A stretch of 64,000 nucleotides of DNA from Burkholderia sp. PAMC 26561 (GTDB lineage: Bacteria; Pseudomonadota; Gammaproteobacteria; Burkholderiales; Burkholderiaceae), in assembly GCF_001557535.2 (NCBI RefSeq), contig NZ_CP014306.1, positions 1,674,001 through 1,738,000 of the forward strand. Direction: 5' to 3'. Shown here piece by piece: positions 53,872 through 63,264 of this stretch. Below the pieces are notes generated by a model, which worked only from the letters and a program-made list of their open reading frames with translations, had not been told where the DNA came from and ran no database searches. The position numbers and the translations under genes were made by a program. How positions within the stretch are numbered: position 1 is the first letter of the stretch; each line of letters begins with the position of its first letter.

Positions 53872-54765
53872 ATGAAGTTTAAAAAAGCCGCACTGCTGCT
53901 CGCTGCATTGGGTGTTTTTGCCTCAGGCGCGCAAGCGCAAAATAACGACACGCTCAAGAAGATCAAGGATTCAGGAAATATCTACCTGGGCTTCCGCGAA
54001 TCATCGATTCCGTTCTCGTATTACGACGACAAGCAACAAGTCATTGGCTACTCGTATGAGTTCGCTTTGAAGGTGGTCGACGCAGTCAAGGAAAAGCTCA
54101 ACATGCCGAATCTGAAGATCCAGCAGAAGTCGGTGACGTCGCAAAACCGCCTGCTGCTCGTGACGGGTAATCAGATCGACCTCGAGTGCGGCTCGACCAC
54201 GAACAACCTGGAGCGTCAGCAACAAGTCGCGTTCTCCAACACCATCTTCGTGATCAGCACGCGCCTGATGACCAAGAAGGATTCGGGGATCAAGGACTTT
54301 GCCGACCTGAAGGGCAAGACGGTCGTGACGACCGCCGGTACCACGTCCGAGCGCCTGCTTCGCAAGATGAACCAGGACAAGAGCATGGGCATGAACATCA
54401 TCAGCGCGAAAGATCACGGCGATTCGTTTTTGACGCTGTCGACGGGACGCGCCGTTGCCTTCATGATGGATGATGCGTTGCTGGCCGGCGAACGTGCGAA
54501 GTCGAGCAACCCGCAGGACTTCGTGATTGTCGGTGCGCCGCAATCGCGTGAAGCCTACGGTTGCATGCTGCGCAAGAACGATCCGGAGTTCAAGAAGGTA
54601 GTCGATGACGCCATCGCCAAGGTCGAAACCTCGGGCGAAGGCGACAAGATTTACAAGAAGTGGTTCGAAAGCCCGATTCCGCCGAAGGGCCTGAACCTGA
54701 ACTTCCCGGAAAGCGACGACATGAAGGCTCTTTTCAAGAGCCCGAACGACAAGGCTATCGACTAA
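53872..54765 (+). CDS. gltI: Glutamate/aspartate ABC transporter, periplasmic binding protein
   Basis: A 297-residue secreted binding protein. The ATG with AAGGAG nine bases upstream opens a clear signal peptide (MKFKKAALLLAALGVFASGAQA, cut near residue 22). The mature domain contains SGNIYLGFRESSIPFSYYDD and the family motif QIDLECGSTTNNLERQQQVAFSNTIF. It captures glutamate or aspartate and delivers it to GltJK. A hairpin after the gene may raise its expression above that of the permease genes. Confidence 0.95.
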   Translation: MKFKKAALLLAALGVFASGAQAQNNDTLKKIKDSGNIYLGFRESSIPFSYYDDKQQVIGYSYEFALKVVDAVKEKLNMPNLKIQQKSVTSQNRLLLVTGNQIDLECGSTTNNLERQQQVAFSNTIFVISTRLMTKKDSGIKDFADLKGKTVVTTAGTTSERLLRKMNQDKSMGMNIISAKDHGDSFLTLSTGRAVAFMMDDALLAGERAKSSNPQDFVIVGAPQSREAYGCMLRKNDPEFKKVVDDAIAKVETSGEGDKIYKKWFESPIPPKGLNLNFPESDDMKALFKSPNDKAID

Positions 54766-54787
54766 TCTCGATCTCGTCTGGATTGAT

Positions 54788-54824
54788 GGAAACGGAAGGA
54801 GCGCTGCTTCTTCCGTTTTCTTTT
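54788..54824 (+). terminator. Attenuating hairpin between gltI and gltJ
   Basis: A 9-bp perfect stem AAACGGAAG / CTTCCGTTT, extended by G-T and G-C pairs, followed by a TTTT run. It lies directly before the gltJ ribosome site GGAGGGAG. It can act as a partial terminator. Confidence 0.65.
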
Positions 54825-54835
54825 GGAGGGAGTTC

Positions 54836-55576
54836 ATGTCCTACCACTGGAACTGGGGCGTTTTCCTAAGCCCTGTCTCGACCGGCGAGCCGACAACCTA
54901 TCTCGGCTGGCTTATTTCCGGTTTCTGGGTGACCGTCACCGTGTCGCTTGCGTCATGGGTCGTGGCGCTCGTCGTGGGTTCGTTGTTCGGCATTCTGCGC
55001 ACGCTGCCCAACCGCAAACTTGCGGCTGCCGGCACAACGTATGTCGCGATTTTTCGTAACATCCCGCTGCTCGTGCAGTTCTTCATCTGGTATCTCGTGA
55101 TACCTGAATTGCTGCCGCCATCCATTGGCAACTGGTTCAAGCAACTGCCGCCCAACGTGCAGTTCTATACATCATCCATTCTCTGCCTGGGGCTCTTCAC
55201 CGGCGCTCGCGTGTGCGAGCAAGTGCGCTCGGGCATTGCCACGTTGCCGCGCGGACAGCGCGCCGCGGGCCTTGCAATGGGCTTTACCGAATGGCAGACG
55301 TACCGGTACATCCTGATGCCGGTCGCGTATCGCATGATCGTGCCGCCGCTCACGTCAGAGTTCCTGAACGTGTTCAAGAACTCGGCGGTGGCATCGACCA
55401 TCGGTCTGCTCGAGTTGTCGGCGCAAGCGCGGCAACTCGTGGACTACACCGCACAATCATACGAGTCGTTCATTGCCGTCACGCTTGCCTACATGCTGAT
55501 CAATCTGGTCGTCATGCAACTGATGCGCTGGGTCGAAGCGAAGACCCGGTTGCCCGGCTACATTGGAGGCAAATAA
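54836..55576 (+). CDS. gltJ: Glutamate/aspartate ABC transporter permease GltJ
   Basis: A 246-residue inner-membrane permease of the HisMQ type, about 5 helices. [26 protein letters not shown] and the EAA loop ([26 protein letters not shown]) contact the ATPase. It pairs with GltK; the stop and next start share one base (TAATG). The ribosome site is the strong GGAGGGAG right after the hairpin. Confidence 0.95.
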   Translation: MSYHWNWGVFLSPVSTGEPTTYLGWLISGFWVTVTVSLASWVVALVVGSLFGILRTLPNRKLAAAGTTYVAIFRNIPLLVQFFIWYLVIPELLPPSIGNWFKQLPPNVQFYTSSILCLGLFTGARVCEQVRSGIATLPRGQRAAGLAMGFTEWQTYRYILMPVAYRMIVPPLTSEFLNVFKNSAVASTIGLLELSAQARQLVDYTAQSYESFIAVTLAYMLINLVVMQLMRWVEAKTRLPGYIGGK

Positions 55577-56253
55577 TGCATCATTTCAACTGGAGCGGCA
55601 TAGTCAGTTCGCTGCCCACGCTGTGGACCGGCGCCATCATCACGTTCAAGATCACGCTGCTCGCGCTCGTGTTCGGGATCCTGTGGGGCACGGTGCTCGC
55701 GTTGCTGCGGCTTTCGGGCGTGAAGCCGCTCGAATGGTTTGCGAAGGCCTACGTCACGCTGTTTCGATCGATACCGCTCGTCATGGTCCTGCTGTGGTTC
55801 TTTTTGATCGTGCCGCAATTCCTGCAGAATGTGCTGGGTTTATCGGCGGAAGTCGATATTCGCCTGGCCTCCGCCATGGTCGCGTTCTCGCTCTTCGAAG
55901 CTGCGTACTATTCGGAGATCATTCGCGCGGGCATCCAGGCGGTATCGCGCGGTCAGGTGAACGCGGCGTTCGCGCTCGGCATGACCTACATGCAGTCGAT
56001 GAAACTCATCATCCTGCCGCAGGCGTTTCGCGCAATGGTGCCGCTCTTGCTCACGCAGGCTATCGTGTTGTTCCAGGATACGTCGCTTGTGTACGTGATC
56101 AGTCTTGCGGATTTTTTCCGCACGGCGACGAACGTGGGTGACCGCGACGGGACGACCGTCGAGATGGTGCTGTTCGCTGGCGCCTGTTATTTCGTGGTGT
56201 GCCTGGCTGCATCCGGTCTGGTCAAAAGTCTTCAGAAAAAGGTCGCTCGATGA
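55576..56253 (+). CDS. gltK: Glutamate/aspartate ABC transporter permease GltK
   Basis: A 225-residue HisMQ-type permease. [23 protein letters not shown] and the EAA loop [26 protein letters not shown] are typical. It starts at MHHFNWSG; the frame is open upstream only as a shadow in gltJ. Its stop overlaps the gltL start in ATGA, so gltJ, gltK and gltL are coupled. Confidence 0.95.
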   Translation: MHHFNWSGIVSSLPTLWTGAIITFKITLLALVFGILWGTVLALLRLSGVKPLEWFAKAYVTLFRSIPLVMVLLWFFLIVPQFLQNVLGLSAEVDIRLASAMVAFSLFEAAYYSEIIRAGIQAVSRGQVNAAFALGMTYMQSMKLIILPQAFRAMVPLLLTQAIVLFQDTSLVYVISLADFFRTATNVGDRDGTTVEMVLFAGACYFVVCLAASGLVKSLQKKVAR

Positions 56254-56975
56254 TCTCACTCAAGAATGTTTCGAAGTGGTATGGCCCGTTTCAAGTGCTC
56301 ACCGATTGCACGACGGAAGTCAAAAAAGGCGAAGTGGTCGTGGTGTGTGGTCCATCGGGATCGGGCAAGTCGACGTTGATCAAGACCGTGAACGGACTCG
56401 AGCCGTTCCAGAAAGGCGAGATCACGATCAACGGCCAGTCGATAGGCGACAAGAAGACGAATCTGTCGAAGGTGAGGGCGAAGGTCGGCATGGTATTCCA
56501 GCACTTCGAGCTGTTTCCGCATTTGTCGATTGTGCAGAATCTGACGCTCGCGCAGATCAAGGTGCTTGGGCGTTCAAAGGACGAAGCAACGGCGAAGGGA
56601 TTGAAGTTGCTGGATCGCGTGGGTCTCTCTGCCCAGGCTGATAAATTCCCCGGTCAATTGTCCGGCGGTCAGCAGCAGCGTGTGGCGATTGCACGGGCGT
56701 TATCGATGGATCCGATCGCCATGCTTTTCGACGAACCGACCTCCGCGCTCGACCCGGAAATGATCAACGAAGTGCTCGACGTGATGGTCGAGCTGGCGCA
56801 GGAAGGCATGACCATGATGTGCGTGACACACGAAATGGGCTTTGCGAAGAAGGTGGCGCATCGTGTGATCTTCATGGACCGCGGCCTGATCGTCGAAGAC
56901 GACAAGAAGGAAGCGTTCTTTGAAAATCCGAAGTCGGATCGCGCCAAGGACTTTTTGGCAAAGATCCTGCATTGA
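56250..56975 (+). CDS. gltL: Glutamate/aspartate ABC transporter ATPase GltL
   Basis: A 241-residue ATP-binding subunit. Walker A is [14 protein letters not shown]. The signature [15 protein letters not shown] is followed by Walker [32 protein letters not shown] contains the switch His. It powers the GltJK channel. It is the last gene of the operon and is followed by a strong terminator. Confidence 0.96.
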   Translation: MISLKNVSKWYGPFQVLTDCTTEVKKGEVVVVCGPSGSGKSTLIKTVNGLEPFQKGEITINGQSIGDKKTNLSKVRAKVGMVFQHFELFPHLSIVQNLTLAQIKVLGRSKDEATAKGLKLLDRVGLSAQADKFPGQLSGGQQQRVAIARALSMDPIAMLFDEPTSALDPEMINEVLDVMVELAQEGMTMMCVTHEMGFAKKVAHRVIFMDRGLIVEDDKKEAFFENPKSDRAKDFLAKILH

Positions 56976-57017
56976 GGTTGATGCGCCGGGGCGTGAGCAT
57001 GCCTGGGCACATCATGC

Positions 57018-57060
57018 AAAAAAGGCCGTTCTCAACTTACATTGAGAACGGCCTTTTCCA
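57018..57060. terminator. gltL terminator (bidirectional)
   Basis: A 16-bp perfect stem AAAAGGCCGTTCTCAA / TTGAGAACGGCCTTTT with loop CTTACA. It ends right at the 3' end of the minus-strand YegP gene and has A/T tracts on both sides. Confidence 0.9.
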
Positions 57061-57061
57061 T

Positions 57062-57406
57062 TCATTCATGCACTTTCGTATTGTCCTGCGTCACCGCATC
57101 GGCCGCATTTTTCTTCACGGACTCGATGCCGGCATCGCGCGCCGACGTGCTGCTATACGACTCGCTCACACCGATGATCTCGTGATTGCCCGCTTTCAGG
57201 TTGAAGTACGGCGCGCCGCTTTTATCGGTCTTGCGCTCGTAGCGTTCATCGAGCAGCGCGTTGGTTTTCACCGATGCAATCCCGTGTTCTGCGGAAGCCC
57301 GCGTCACGTACATTTCGCTTTTGAGGATGGGTTCGCCGTTGCCGGCGCGAAGATTGAAGTAGAACTGGCCGTTGCGGGCTTTATCGATGACGAACTTTCC
57401 TGACAT
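57062..57406 (-). CDS. YegP family protein (two DUF1508 repeats)
   Basis: A 114-residue protein made of two tandem DUF1508 units: KFVIDKARNGQFYFNLRAGNGEPILKSE, then YERKTDKSGAPYFNLKAGNHEIIGVSE. Each is followed by a helix with S-x-x-G-I-x-S-V-K. The E. coli homologue is YegP, of unknown function. It stands alone between two terminators or gene ends. Confidence 0.92.
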   Translation of the reverse strand: MSGKFVIDKARNGQFYFNLRAGNGEPILKSEMYVTRASAEHGIASVKTNALLDERYERKTDKSGAPYFNLKAGNHEIIGVSESYSSTSARDAGIESVKKNAADAVTQDNTKVHE

Positions 57407-57465
57407 GGCATGTGCTCCCGGATGAGTGGAACGAGCGTGAGTTCAGGTGATCTTCAAAGGGTAAT

Positions 57466-58368
57466 CTATTCAATGCCGAGTTCTGTTTCCACGTCGGCGG
57501 TGGTTTCGATCGTATCCGCCCGCAGCACCGATTCAACGCAAACCTTGCATAACGGCTCGCGCGCTTTTTCCGCGACGTCAGCCGGAACCGGGACGTTGAC
57601 CGTTTTCAGCAGTGCGCCGTGCTGGAACAACGCGAGATCGCCCGGCTCGAAACGGGTCCAGATTTCGTCGTCCGTGAGTGGCGACGTCGCGATCACCGCC
57701 ACGCGATCTTCCGGCGTGGTGTACTTCGCAAAGTCGATGGACATGTCGGCATCGATCAGATGCGCTGTGGAGAATGGCCAGCTCCGCACCAAATAGTACA
57801 AATGCGTCGAGCAATGTGAGAACAGCGCCTGACCATTCGACATCAGGAAGTTGAATACGCCGAATTGCGTGATTTCCCGCGTCAGTCTTTCGAGCGCCGC
57901 GAAGAGTTCGTCGAGCGGCGGCTGGCAGCCGGGAAACTCTCGCCGCAATCCTTGCAGCAGTGCGCAGAACGCGAGTTCGCTGTCGGTTGTGCCGACGGGC
58001 TGATACTGGCCGTTCAGGCAGGGCTTGTAATCCTTCAGGTCACCGTTGTGCGCAAAGATCCAGTGGCGGCCCCACAATTCGCGCATGAACGGATGGCAAT
58101 TTTCCAGCAGGATATGGCCTTGCGTCGCCTTGCGGATATGCGCAATCGTGTTCTTCGACTTGATCGGATAGCGTTTCACCATCTCGGCGAGCGGCGAACT
58201 GGCCGACGACTGGTGATCGATGAAAAGCCGGCACGCCTTGTCTTCGAAGAATGCGATGCCCCAGCCGTCTGCATGATGGTCAGTCACGCCGCCACGCGCC
58301 GCGAACCCGGTGAACGAAAAGGTCACGTCCGTGGGTTCCGCGCAGTTCATTCCGAGAAGTTGGCACAT
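57466..58368 (-). CDS. Class II glutamine amidotransferase (YafJ-like)
   Basis: A 300-residue Ntn-hydrolase. The N-terminal Met is followed by Cys2 (MCQLLGMN), the nucleophile once Met is removed. HADGWGIAFFEDKACRLFIDHQ and IAHIRKATQGHILLENCHPFMRELWGRHWIFAHNGDL are the glutaminase core. It releases ammonia from glutamine for an unknown acceptor. The gene is divergent from pyrC, whose pathway starts with glutamine-derived carbamoyl phosphate, but no functional link is shown. Confidence 0.92.
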   Translation of the reverse strand: MCQLLGMNCAEPTDVTFSFTGFAARGGVTDHHADGWGIAFFEDKACRLFIDHQSSASSPLAEMVKRYPIKSKNTIAHIRKATQGHILLENCHPFMRELWGRHWIFAHNGDLKDYKPCLNGQYQPVGTTDSELAFCALLQGLRREFPGCQPPLDELFAALERLTREITQFGVFNFLMSNGQALFSHCSTHLYYLVRSWPFSTAHLIDADMSIDFAKYTTPEDRVAVIATSPLTDDEIWTRFEPGDLALFQHGALLKTVNVPVPADVAEKAREPLCKVCVESVLRADTIETTADVETELGIE

Positions 58369-58613
58369 TGCTGGGGCTGCAGACTGGGTGAATGGAGCTA
58401 CCCGTTACAATACGGGGTAACCAGAGCATAGCACCGACGAAACCGCCAAATAATTCGCGTCGTCGGGCCGCGGGCGGCATCGTTGTTGAATTTCCACGGT
58501 GCAGGCTGGCCGCGAGGCAAAGTTACCGGTTTGGGGCCGCAACCAAAGAAAGTCAGCGCGCCGCCAGCCCGATTCCGTTTTCGTTATCCGATTTTTTCAT
58601 CGTCATCACGCCA

Positions 58614-59693
58614 ATGTCCGCTTCCGCTCCCTCCGTCGTATCGACCGGTTCTGTTGATTCCGTGACGCTTGCGCGTCCCGATGACTGGCATTTGCACGTG
58701 CGCGACGGCGCCGTGCTCGCCGCTGTCTTGCCGCATACCGCGCGCCAGTTTGGCCGAGCGATCATCATGCCGAACCTGCGGCCGCCAGTGACCACGACCG
58801 AAATGGCCGCGGCGTATCGCGGGCGGATTCTGGCTGCATTGCCGAAAGATGGCCCGGGCGCAAAGTTCGAACCGCTGATGACGCTGTATCTTACCGATAA
58901 CACCCCGCCCGACGAGATCCGCCGCGCGCGCGAAAGCGGCTTCGTGCATGGCGTGAAGCTTTATCCGGCGGGCGCGACGACCAATTCAGATGCCGGCGTG
59001 ACGAGCATCGCCAAGTGCGCAAAAACGCTGGAAGCGATGCAGGAGCATGATCTGCCGCTGCTGGTTCATGGCGAAGTGACGGACCCGGCCATTGATATGT
59101 TCGATCGGGAAAAGGTGTTTATCGACCGTGTGATGACGCCTTTGCGTCGTGATTTTCCGGCGCTGAAGGTGGTGTTCGAGCACATCACGACCAAAGATGC
59201 CGCCGATTACGTCCGCGATGCCGACGGCCCGACCGGCGCCACGCTGACTGCGCATCATCTGCTGTACAACCGCAATGCGCTCTTTGTTGGCGGGATCCGG
59301 CCGCATTACTACTGTTTGCCGGTCTTGAAGCGCGAAACGCACCGCGTGGCATTGCTGGAGGCGGCGACATCGGGGAATCCGCGGTTTTTCCTCGGCACGG
59401 ACAGCGCGCCGCACGCAAAGGGCTTGAAAGAGCACGCTTGCGGGTGCGCAGGCTGTTATACGGCGTTGCATGCACTCGAGCTTTATACCCAGGCCTTCGA
59501 TCAAGCCGGCGCGCTCGACAAGCTCGAAGGTTTCGCGAGCTTCCATGGCGCCGATTTCTACGGCTTGCCGCGCGCTGCGGAGCAGGTGACGTTGCGCCGC
59601 GAGGAATGGACGTTGCCGGCGGAATTCATGGCGGGCGAAAGCGAAATCGTGCCTCTGGGCGGCGGTGAGTCCATCGGCTGGCGGCTGGTTTAA
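58614..59693 (+). CDS. pyrC: Dihydroorotase (class II, PyrC)
   Basis: A 359-residue zinc enzyme closing carbamoyl-aspartate to dihydroorotate in pyrimidine synthesis. Metal ligands are visible: HLH in DDWHLHVRDG, the carboxylated Lys in HGVKLYPAGATTNSDAGV, His in LLVHGEVTD, His in VFEHITTKDAADY, and the catalytic Asp in LGTDSAPHAKG. The size matches the short E. coli type. An open frame continues upstream, but homologues begin near MSASAPS. The DUF3025 gene begins 16 bases after its stop. Confidence 0.96.
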   Translation: MSASAPSVVSTGSVDSVTLARPDDWHLHVRDGAVLAAVLPHTARQFGRAIIMPNLRPPVTTTEMAAAYRGRILAALPKDGPGAKFEPLMTLYLTDNTPPDEIRRARESGFVHGVKLYPAGATTNSDAGVTSIAKCAKTLEAMQEHDLPLLVHGEVTDPAIDMFDREKVFIDRVMTPLRRDFPALKVVFEHITTKDAADYVRDADGPTGATLTAHHLLYNRNALFVGGIRPHYYCLPVLKRETHRVALLEAATSGNPRFFLGTDSAPHAKGLKEHACGCAGCYTALHALELYTQAFDQAGALDKLEGFASFHGADFYGLPRAAEQVTLRREEWTLPAEFMAGESEIVPLGGGESIGWRLV

Positions 59694-59709
59694 CGCCGCG
59701 TCCTGGCGC

Positions 59710-60576
59710 ATGTCTGGTCCCGCGCAAAACGCTGGCCGACCGGCCGGATTGTTCGATGCCCGGCCAGTGCCGGGTTTCAGCGACATCGACTGGTCGCGCG
59801 GGTGGCTTGCGCCGCTGGCCGATCGCGGCACACGCTGGCAGCAGTCAGCGCTTGAAAGTTATCCGGCATACCTCTCCACGCTGAACGCCGATGCACGCGC
59901 CGAACCGCGCGTGACGGGGCGTGGAAAGGTTTTATCGTTTATTGCGCAGGACGATCTGCCTGCGGGCGCGTCGTATGAAGGGCACATCGCCGCGACCGGC
60001 TGCGTTCCGACGCGCCACAATCTGCATGATTTCTTCAATGGCGCGATGTGGTTCCAGTATCCGCGCATCAAGGCTGCGTTGAACGCGCGCCAGGCCACCG
60101 AAATCGATGCACTCGGTATTGGACCAAGCCGCGGCGCCGCCCGCGATGCCCTTACACTCTTCGATGAAAACGCCATCCTGTTCGCCTGCGCCGACCCGCT
60201 GCTCGCCGCGGCGCTTCGGGCGTTTGACTGGCGCGCTGTGTTTATTGGACATCGGGCGGCCTGGGGGCAGGCTTGCGAAGCGCACATCTTCGGCCACGCG
60301 CTGCTGGAAAAGCTGATCACGCCATACAAGGCGTGCACGGGACACGCGTGGATCGTGGAGGTCGAGCCGACGTATTTCCTCGCCGCCGATGCCGAACGCC
60401 GCGCCATCCTCGACCAGCACGTGTCGGACCGCCTTGCCAGCGAACCCGTTTCCAGCCGATGTTTCACCCCGCTGCCCGTGCTGGGCGTGCCGGGATGGTG
60501 GCAGGAAAATGAAGCGCGCTCCTTCTACGACGACCCGCACGTTTTCCGGCCGGGCCGCCGGCGGATCGGGGCTTGA
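59710..60576 (+). CDS. DUF3025 family protein
   Basis: A 288-residue protein of the DUF3025 family, common in betaproteobacteria and gammaproteobacteria and of unknown function. Motifs include EGHIAATGCVPTRHNLHDFFNGAMWFQYPRIK and DENAILFACADP; VPGWWQENE lies near the end. The ATG is used; a GTG 15 codons earlier would overlap pyrC. It is probably cotranscribed with pyrC. Confidence 0.82.
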   Translation: MSGPAQNAGRPAGLFDARPVPGFSDIDWSRGWLAPLADRGTRWQQSALESYPAYLSTLNADARAEPRVTGRGKVLSFIAQDDLPAGASYEGHIAATGCVPTRHNLHDFFNGAMWFQYPRIKAALNARQATEIDALGIGPSRGAARDALTLFDENAILFACADPLLAAALRAFDWRAVFIGHRAAWGQACEAHIFGHALLEKLITPYKACTGHAWIVEVEPTYFLAADAERRAILDQHVSDRLASEPVSSRCFTPLPVLGVPGWWQENEARSFYDDPHVFRPGRRRIGA

Positions 60577-60620
60577 TCGGCGGCATCCGTACGATCCGCC
60601 CATGCTAAAATGCGCCTCGC

Positions 60621-61034
<414 letters not shown>

Positions 61035-61048
61035 GTGACTAATCAGAA

Positions 61049-61090
61049 AGAAAGCCGGCGTCAGTATTGAACTGACGCCGGCTTTTTTTC
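61049..61090 (+). terminator. rnpB terminator
   Basis: A 15-bp perfect stem AAAGCCGGCGTCAGT / ACTGACGCCGGCTTT with loop ATTGA, then a run of T. Confidence 0.92.
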
Positions 61091-61112
61091 GTCTTCTGTT
61101 TATGTGGCGCGC

Positions 61113-61535
61113 TTAGCCGGGAACGATATCGAATGAATGTGTCAGTTCGGCCGTCTTCGCGATCATGATCGACGCCGAGCAATATTTATCGTGCGAAAGC
61201 GTAATTGCGCGTTCGACGGTCGCCGGATTCAGGTTCTTGCCCGTCACCGTGAAGTGGAAGTGGATCTTCGTGAAGACTTTCGGATCTTCGCTTGCACGCT
61301 CGGCTTTGAGCGTCACTGAGCATCCGACCACTTCCTGACGGCTTTTCTTCAGGATCATCACGACGTCGTATGCCGTGCAGCCGCCCGTCCCCAGCAGGAC
61401 CATTTCCATTGGACGCGGCGACAGGTTGCGGCCGCCGCCTTCGGGAGCGCCATCCATGGTGACCAGATGGCCGCTGCCCGTCTCGGCGGCAAACGCCATT
61501 CCGTCTTGTCCCATCCAGCTAACTTTGCATTCCAT
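61113..61535 (-). CDS. OsmC family protein (YhfA-like)
   Basis: A 140-residue OsmC/Ohr-fold protein. Both expected cysteines are present: LLGTGGCTAYDVVMILKK and SHDKYCSASIMIAKTAEL. Members reduce organic hydroperoxides; the YhfA subgroup is poorly characterised. CGGAG lies nine bases before the ATG at MECKVSWMG; the longer frame upstream has no support. Confidence 0.9.
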   Translation of the reverse strand: MECKVSWMGQDGMAFAAETGSGHLVTMDGAPEGGGRNLSPRPMEMVLLGTGGCTAYDVVMILKKSRQEVVGCSVTLKAERASEDPKVFTKIHFHFTVTGKNLNPATVERAITLSHDKYCSASIMIAKTAELTHSFDIVPG

Positions 61536-61831
61536 GAAAAAACTCCGGTGCCGTCCGGCACGTGTCAATTCCTGCCGATTGTAGCGTTTTAGCTTATTGC
61601 TGGAATCATAACTGGCGTTTCCCGGGCGGTTTTTCAATAGGCGTGCTGCGGCGCGGTCGGGCGCGTAAATCGGGAAAATCCCTGTCAGAAGGAGGGAATA
61701 TCAGCGCCGGGTCGCAGTCCAGGATGAAAGGGTGGCGACCTTAAGTATATGATTCAAAGGATTAATTTGATGGTCGACAGTTTATTTCATTGTTTTACAT
61801 TATGAAATTCAATCTCACCATGTAAATTTAC

Positions 61832-61860
61832 TTGCTTTGCACAAACCCAGTTCATATACT
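61832..61860 (+). promoter_or_regulatory. Promoter of the candidate sRNA
   Basis: TTGCTT (61832-61837), 17 bases, TATACT (61855-61860). Spacing is ideal and the -10 matches at five of six positions. A start of transcription is expected near 61867. Confidence 0.6.
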
Positions 61861-61866
61861 TGCTCC

Positions 61867-61926
61867 TGTCTCCTCCACCTCCTCCTAGGTGGATTCAGCC
61901 CGAGCCCAAGGCTCGGGCTTTTTTTC
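61867..61926 (+). ncRNA. Candidate small RNA with anti-Shine-Dalgarno hairpin loop
   Basis: A short unit of about 60 nt with a promoter directly in front. It has a 7-bp hairpin, TCCACCT / AGGTGGA (61874-61893), whose six-base loop is CCTCCT, the complement of a strong ribosome-binding site. Another CCTCC overlaps the 5' side of that stem. An intrinsic terminator follows: GCCCGAGCC / GGCTCGGGC, loop CAA, and seven T. The upstream 120 bases are markedly AT-rich, and no coding frame is present. RNAs with such loops block translation of many mRNAs in other proteobacteria. A Burkholderia sRNA called ncS27 has, as far as I recall, a similar motif; I could not compare the two. Confidence 0.65.
61897..61926 (+). 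terminator. Intrinsic terminator of the candidate sRNA
   Basis: Perfect stem AGCCCGAGCC / GGCTCGGGCT with loop CAA and a run of seven T. No gene upstream on the plus strand needs it, since the nearest (rnpB) already has its own. Confidence 0.9.
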
Positions 61927-62042
61927 GCCTGCTTTTTGTAATGTGTCCGCTGCTGCAGGTCATTCGAGAATGCGCGTGAACTCCCAGCCAAGCGGCTAGA
62001 GAGGCGCAATTTCGGCTAGTTTGAGCCCCGTGCTCGCTTGTT

Positions 62043-62072
62043 TTGACTTCGCGCTGAAATTTCCCTTATAAT
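62043..62072 (+). promoter_or_regulatory. rplM-rpsI promoter
   Basis: TTGACT, 18 bases, consensus TATAAT. This is one of the best sigma-70 matches in the window, 120 bases before the rplM ATG. The leader of about 110 bases leaves room for an L13 autoregulatory structure, but I did not recognise a specific fold. Confidence 0.8.
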
Positions 62073-62192
62073 TCAAAGTTCTCTATCCGCACCATGCCCG
62101 CGGACGAGAACCAGGGAGAGCCCGCACGCGCCTCGATGCGCACGAACATACAAGCGGGACAAAGCAGGGCAGAATTATTTTTTGGATCGATC

Positions 62193-62621
62193 ATGAAGAC
62201 GTTTTCCGCAAAAGCCCATGAGGTGACGCGTGAATGGTACGTGATTGACGCGACGGATAAGGTTCTCGGACGTGTCGCCAGTGAAGTGGCCGCCCGACTT
62301 CGCGGCAAGCACAAACCCGAGTTCACCCCGCACGTCGACACTGGCGATTTTATCGTCATCATCAACGCCAGCAAGTTGCGCGTCACGGGCAACAAGGGTA
62401 CTGACAAAAAGTACTACCGTCACTCGGGCTATCCGGGCGGCATCTACGAAACGACGTTCAACAAGATGCAAGAACGCTTCCCGGGCCGCGCGTTCGAGAA
62501 AGCCGTGAAGGGCATGTTGCCGAAAGGTCCGCTCGGCTACGCTATGATCAAGAAGCTCAAGGTCTACGCTGGCGCAACGCATCCGCATACGGCTCAACAG
62601 CCTAAAGCGCTCGAGATCTAA
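62193..62621 (+). CDS. rplM: Large-subunit ribosomal protein L13 (uL13)
   Basis: A 142-residue ribosomal protein. [20 protein letters not shown] starts the protein, and [18 protein letters not shown] plus [11 protein letters not shown] are universal L13 motifs. The later [20 protein letters not shown] is also conserved. It is first in the rplM-rpsI operon; rpsI follows after 11 bases. Confidence 0.98.
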   Translation: MKTFSAKAHEVTREWYVIDATDKVLGRVASEVAARLRGKHKPEFTPHVDTGDFIVIINASKLRVTGNKGTDKKYYRHSGYPGGIYETTFNKMQERFPGRAFEKAVKGMLPKGPLGYAMIKKLKVYAGATHPHTAQQPKALEI

Positions 62622-62632
62622 AGGGAGCCCAT

Positions 62633-63025
62633 ATGATCGGTAATTGGAATTACGGTACGGGTCGCCGCAAGAGCGCCACTGCCCGCGTGTTCATCAAGTC
62701 CGGTACGGGCGTGATTATCGTCAATGGCAAGCCCATTGCTGATTATTTCTCGCGCGAAACGTCGCTGATGATCGTGCGTCAGCCGCTCGAACTGACGAGC
62801 CACGCCACCACGTTCGACATCAAGGTCAACGTGAACGGCGGCGGTGAAACGGGTCAGGCCGGTGCAGTTCGCCACGGCATCACGCGCGCGCTGATGGACT
62901 ACGACGCAACGCTGAAGCCCACGCTGTCGCAAGCCGGCTTCGTTACCCGCGATGCTCGTGAAGTCGAACGTAAGAAGGTTGGTTTCCACAAGGCACGTCG
63001 CCGGAAACAATTCTCGAAGCGTTAA
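62633..63025 (+). CDS. rpsI: Small-subunit ribosomal protein S9 (uS9)
   Basis: A 130-residue ribosomal protein. [18 protein letters not shown] and [18 protein letters not shown] are S9 signatures. The C-terminal tail [11 protein letters not shown] ends in the Lys-Arg that reaches the P-site tRNA. AGGGAG is its ribosome site. Confidence 0.98.
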   Translation: MIGNWNYGTGRRKSATARVFIKSGTGVIIVNGKPIADYFSRETSLMIVRQPLELTSHATTFDIKVNVNGGGETGQAGAVRHGITRALMDYDATLKPTLSQAGFVTRDAREVERKKVGFHKARRRKQFSKR

Positions 63026-63075
63026 GCTGTCTGGCGTTTCGTCGCTGTTGTTGCTTTGGTGGCGAAATTGCTTGG

Positions 63076-63111
63076 AAAGCCGTCTGCGTGCATGCGCTGG
63101 CGGCTTTTTTC
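63076..63111 (+). terminator. rplM-rpsI operon terminator
   Basis: Outer stem AAAGCCG / CGGCTTT around an imperfect inner GCG/CGC stem, then TTTTTT. Confidence 0.8.
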
Positions 63112-63264
63112 GTTACGGCAGCCGCTGACCGATGAAGATCGAATCAAGCAGCCGCGGCAAATTCGGAATAGTGTGGCGCGATAGCCTATTGATTACATGG
63201 GCTTCCAGCACGATATTGAGATCAGCCCTACAATAGTCCCTAGAAGCTTTTTTGGAGAGTTCGA

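Noticed and set aside
61741..61866. A small protein gene in the AT-rich stretch before the sRNA
   Set aside because: Short ATG-started frames have no ribosome site and are interrupted quickly.
62073..62192. A riboswitch in the rplM leader
   Set aside because: No known ligand-binding fold was recognised; the long leader fits ribosomal-protein autoregulation at most.
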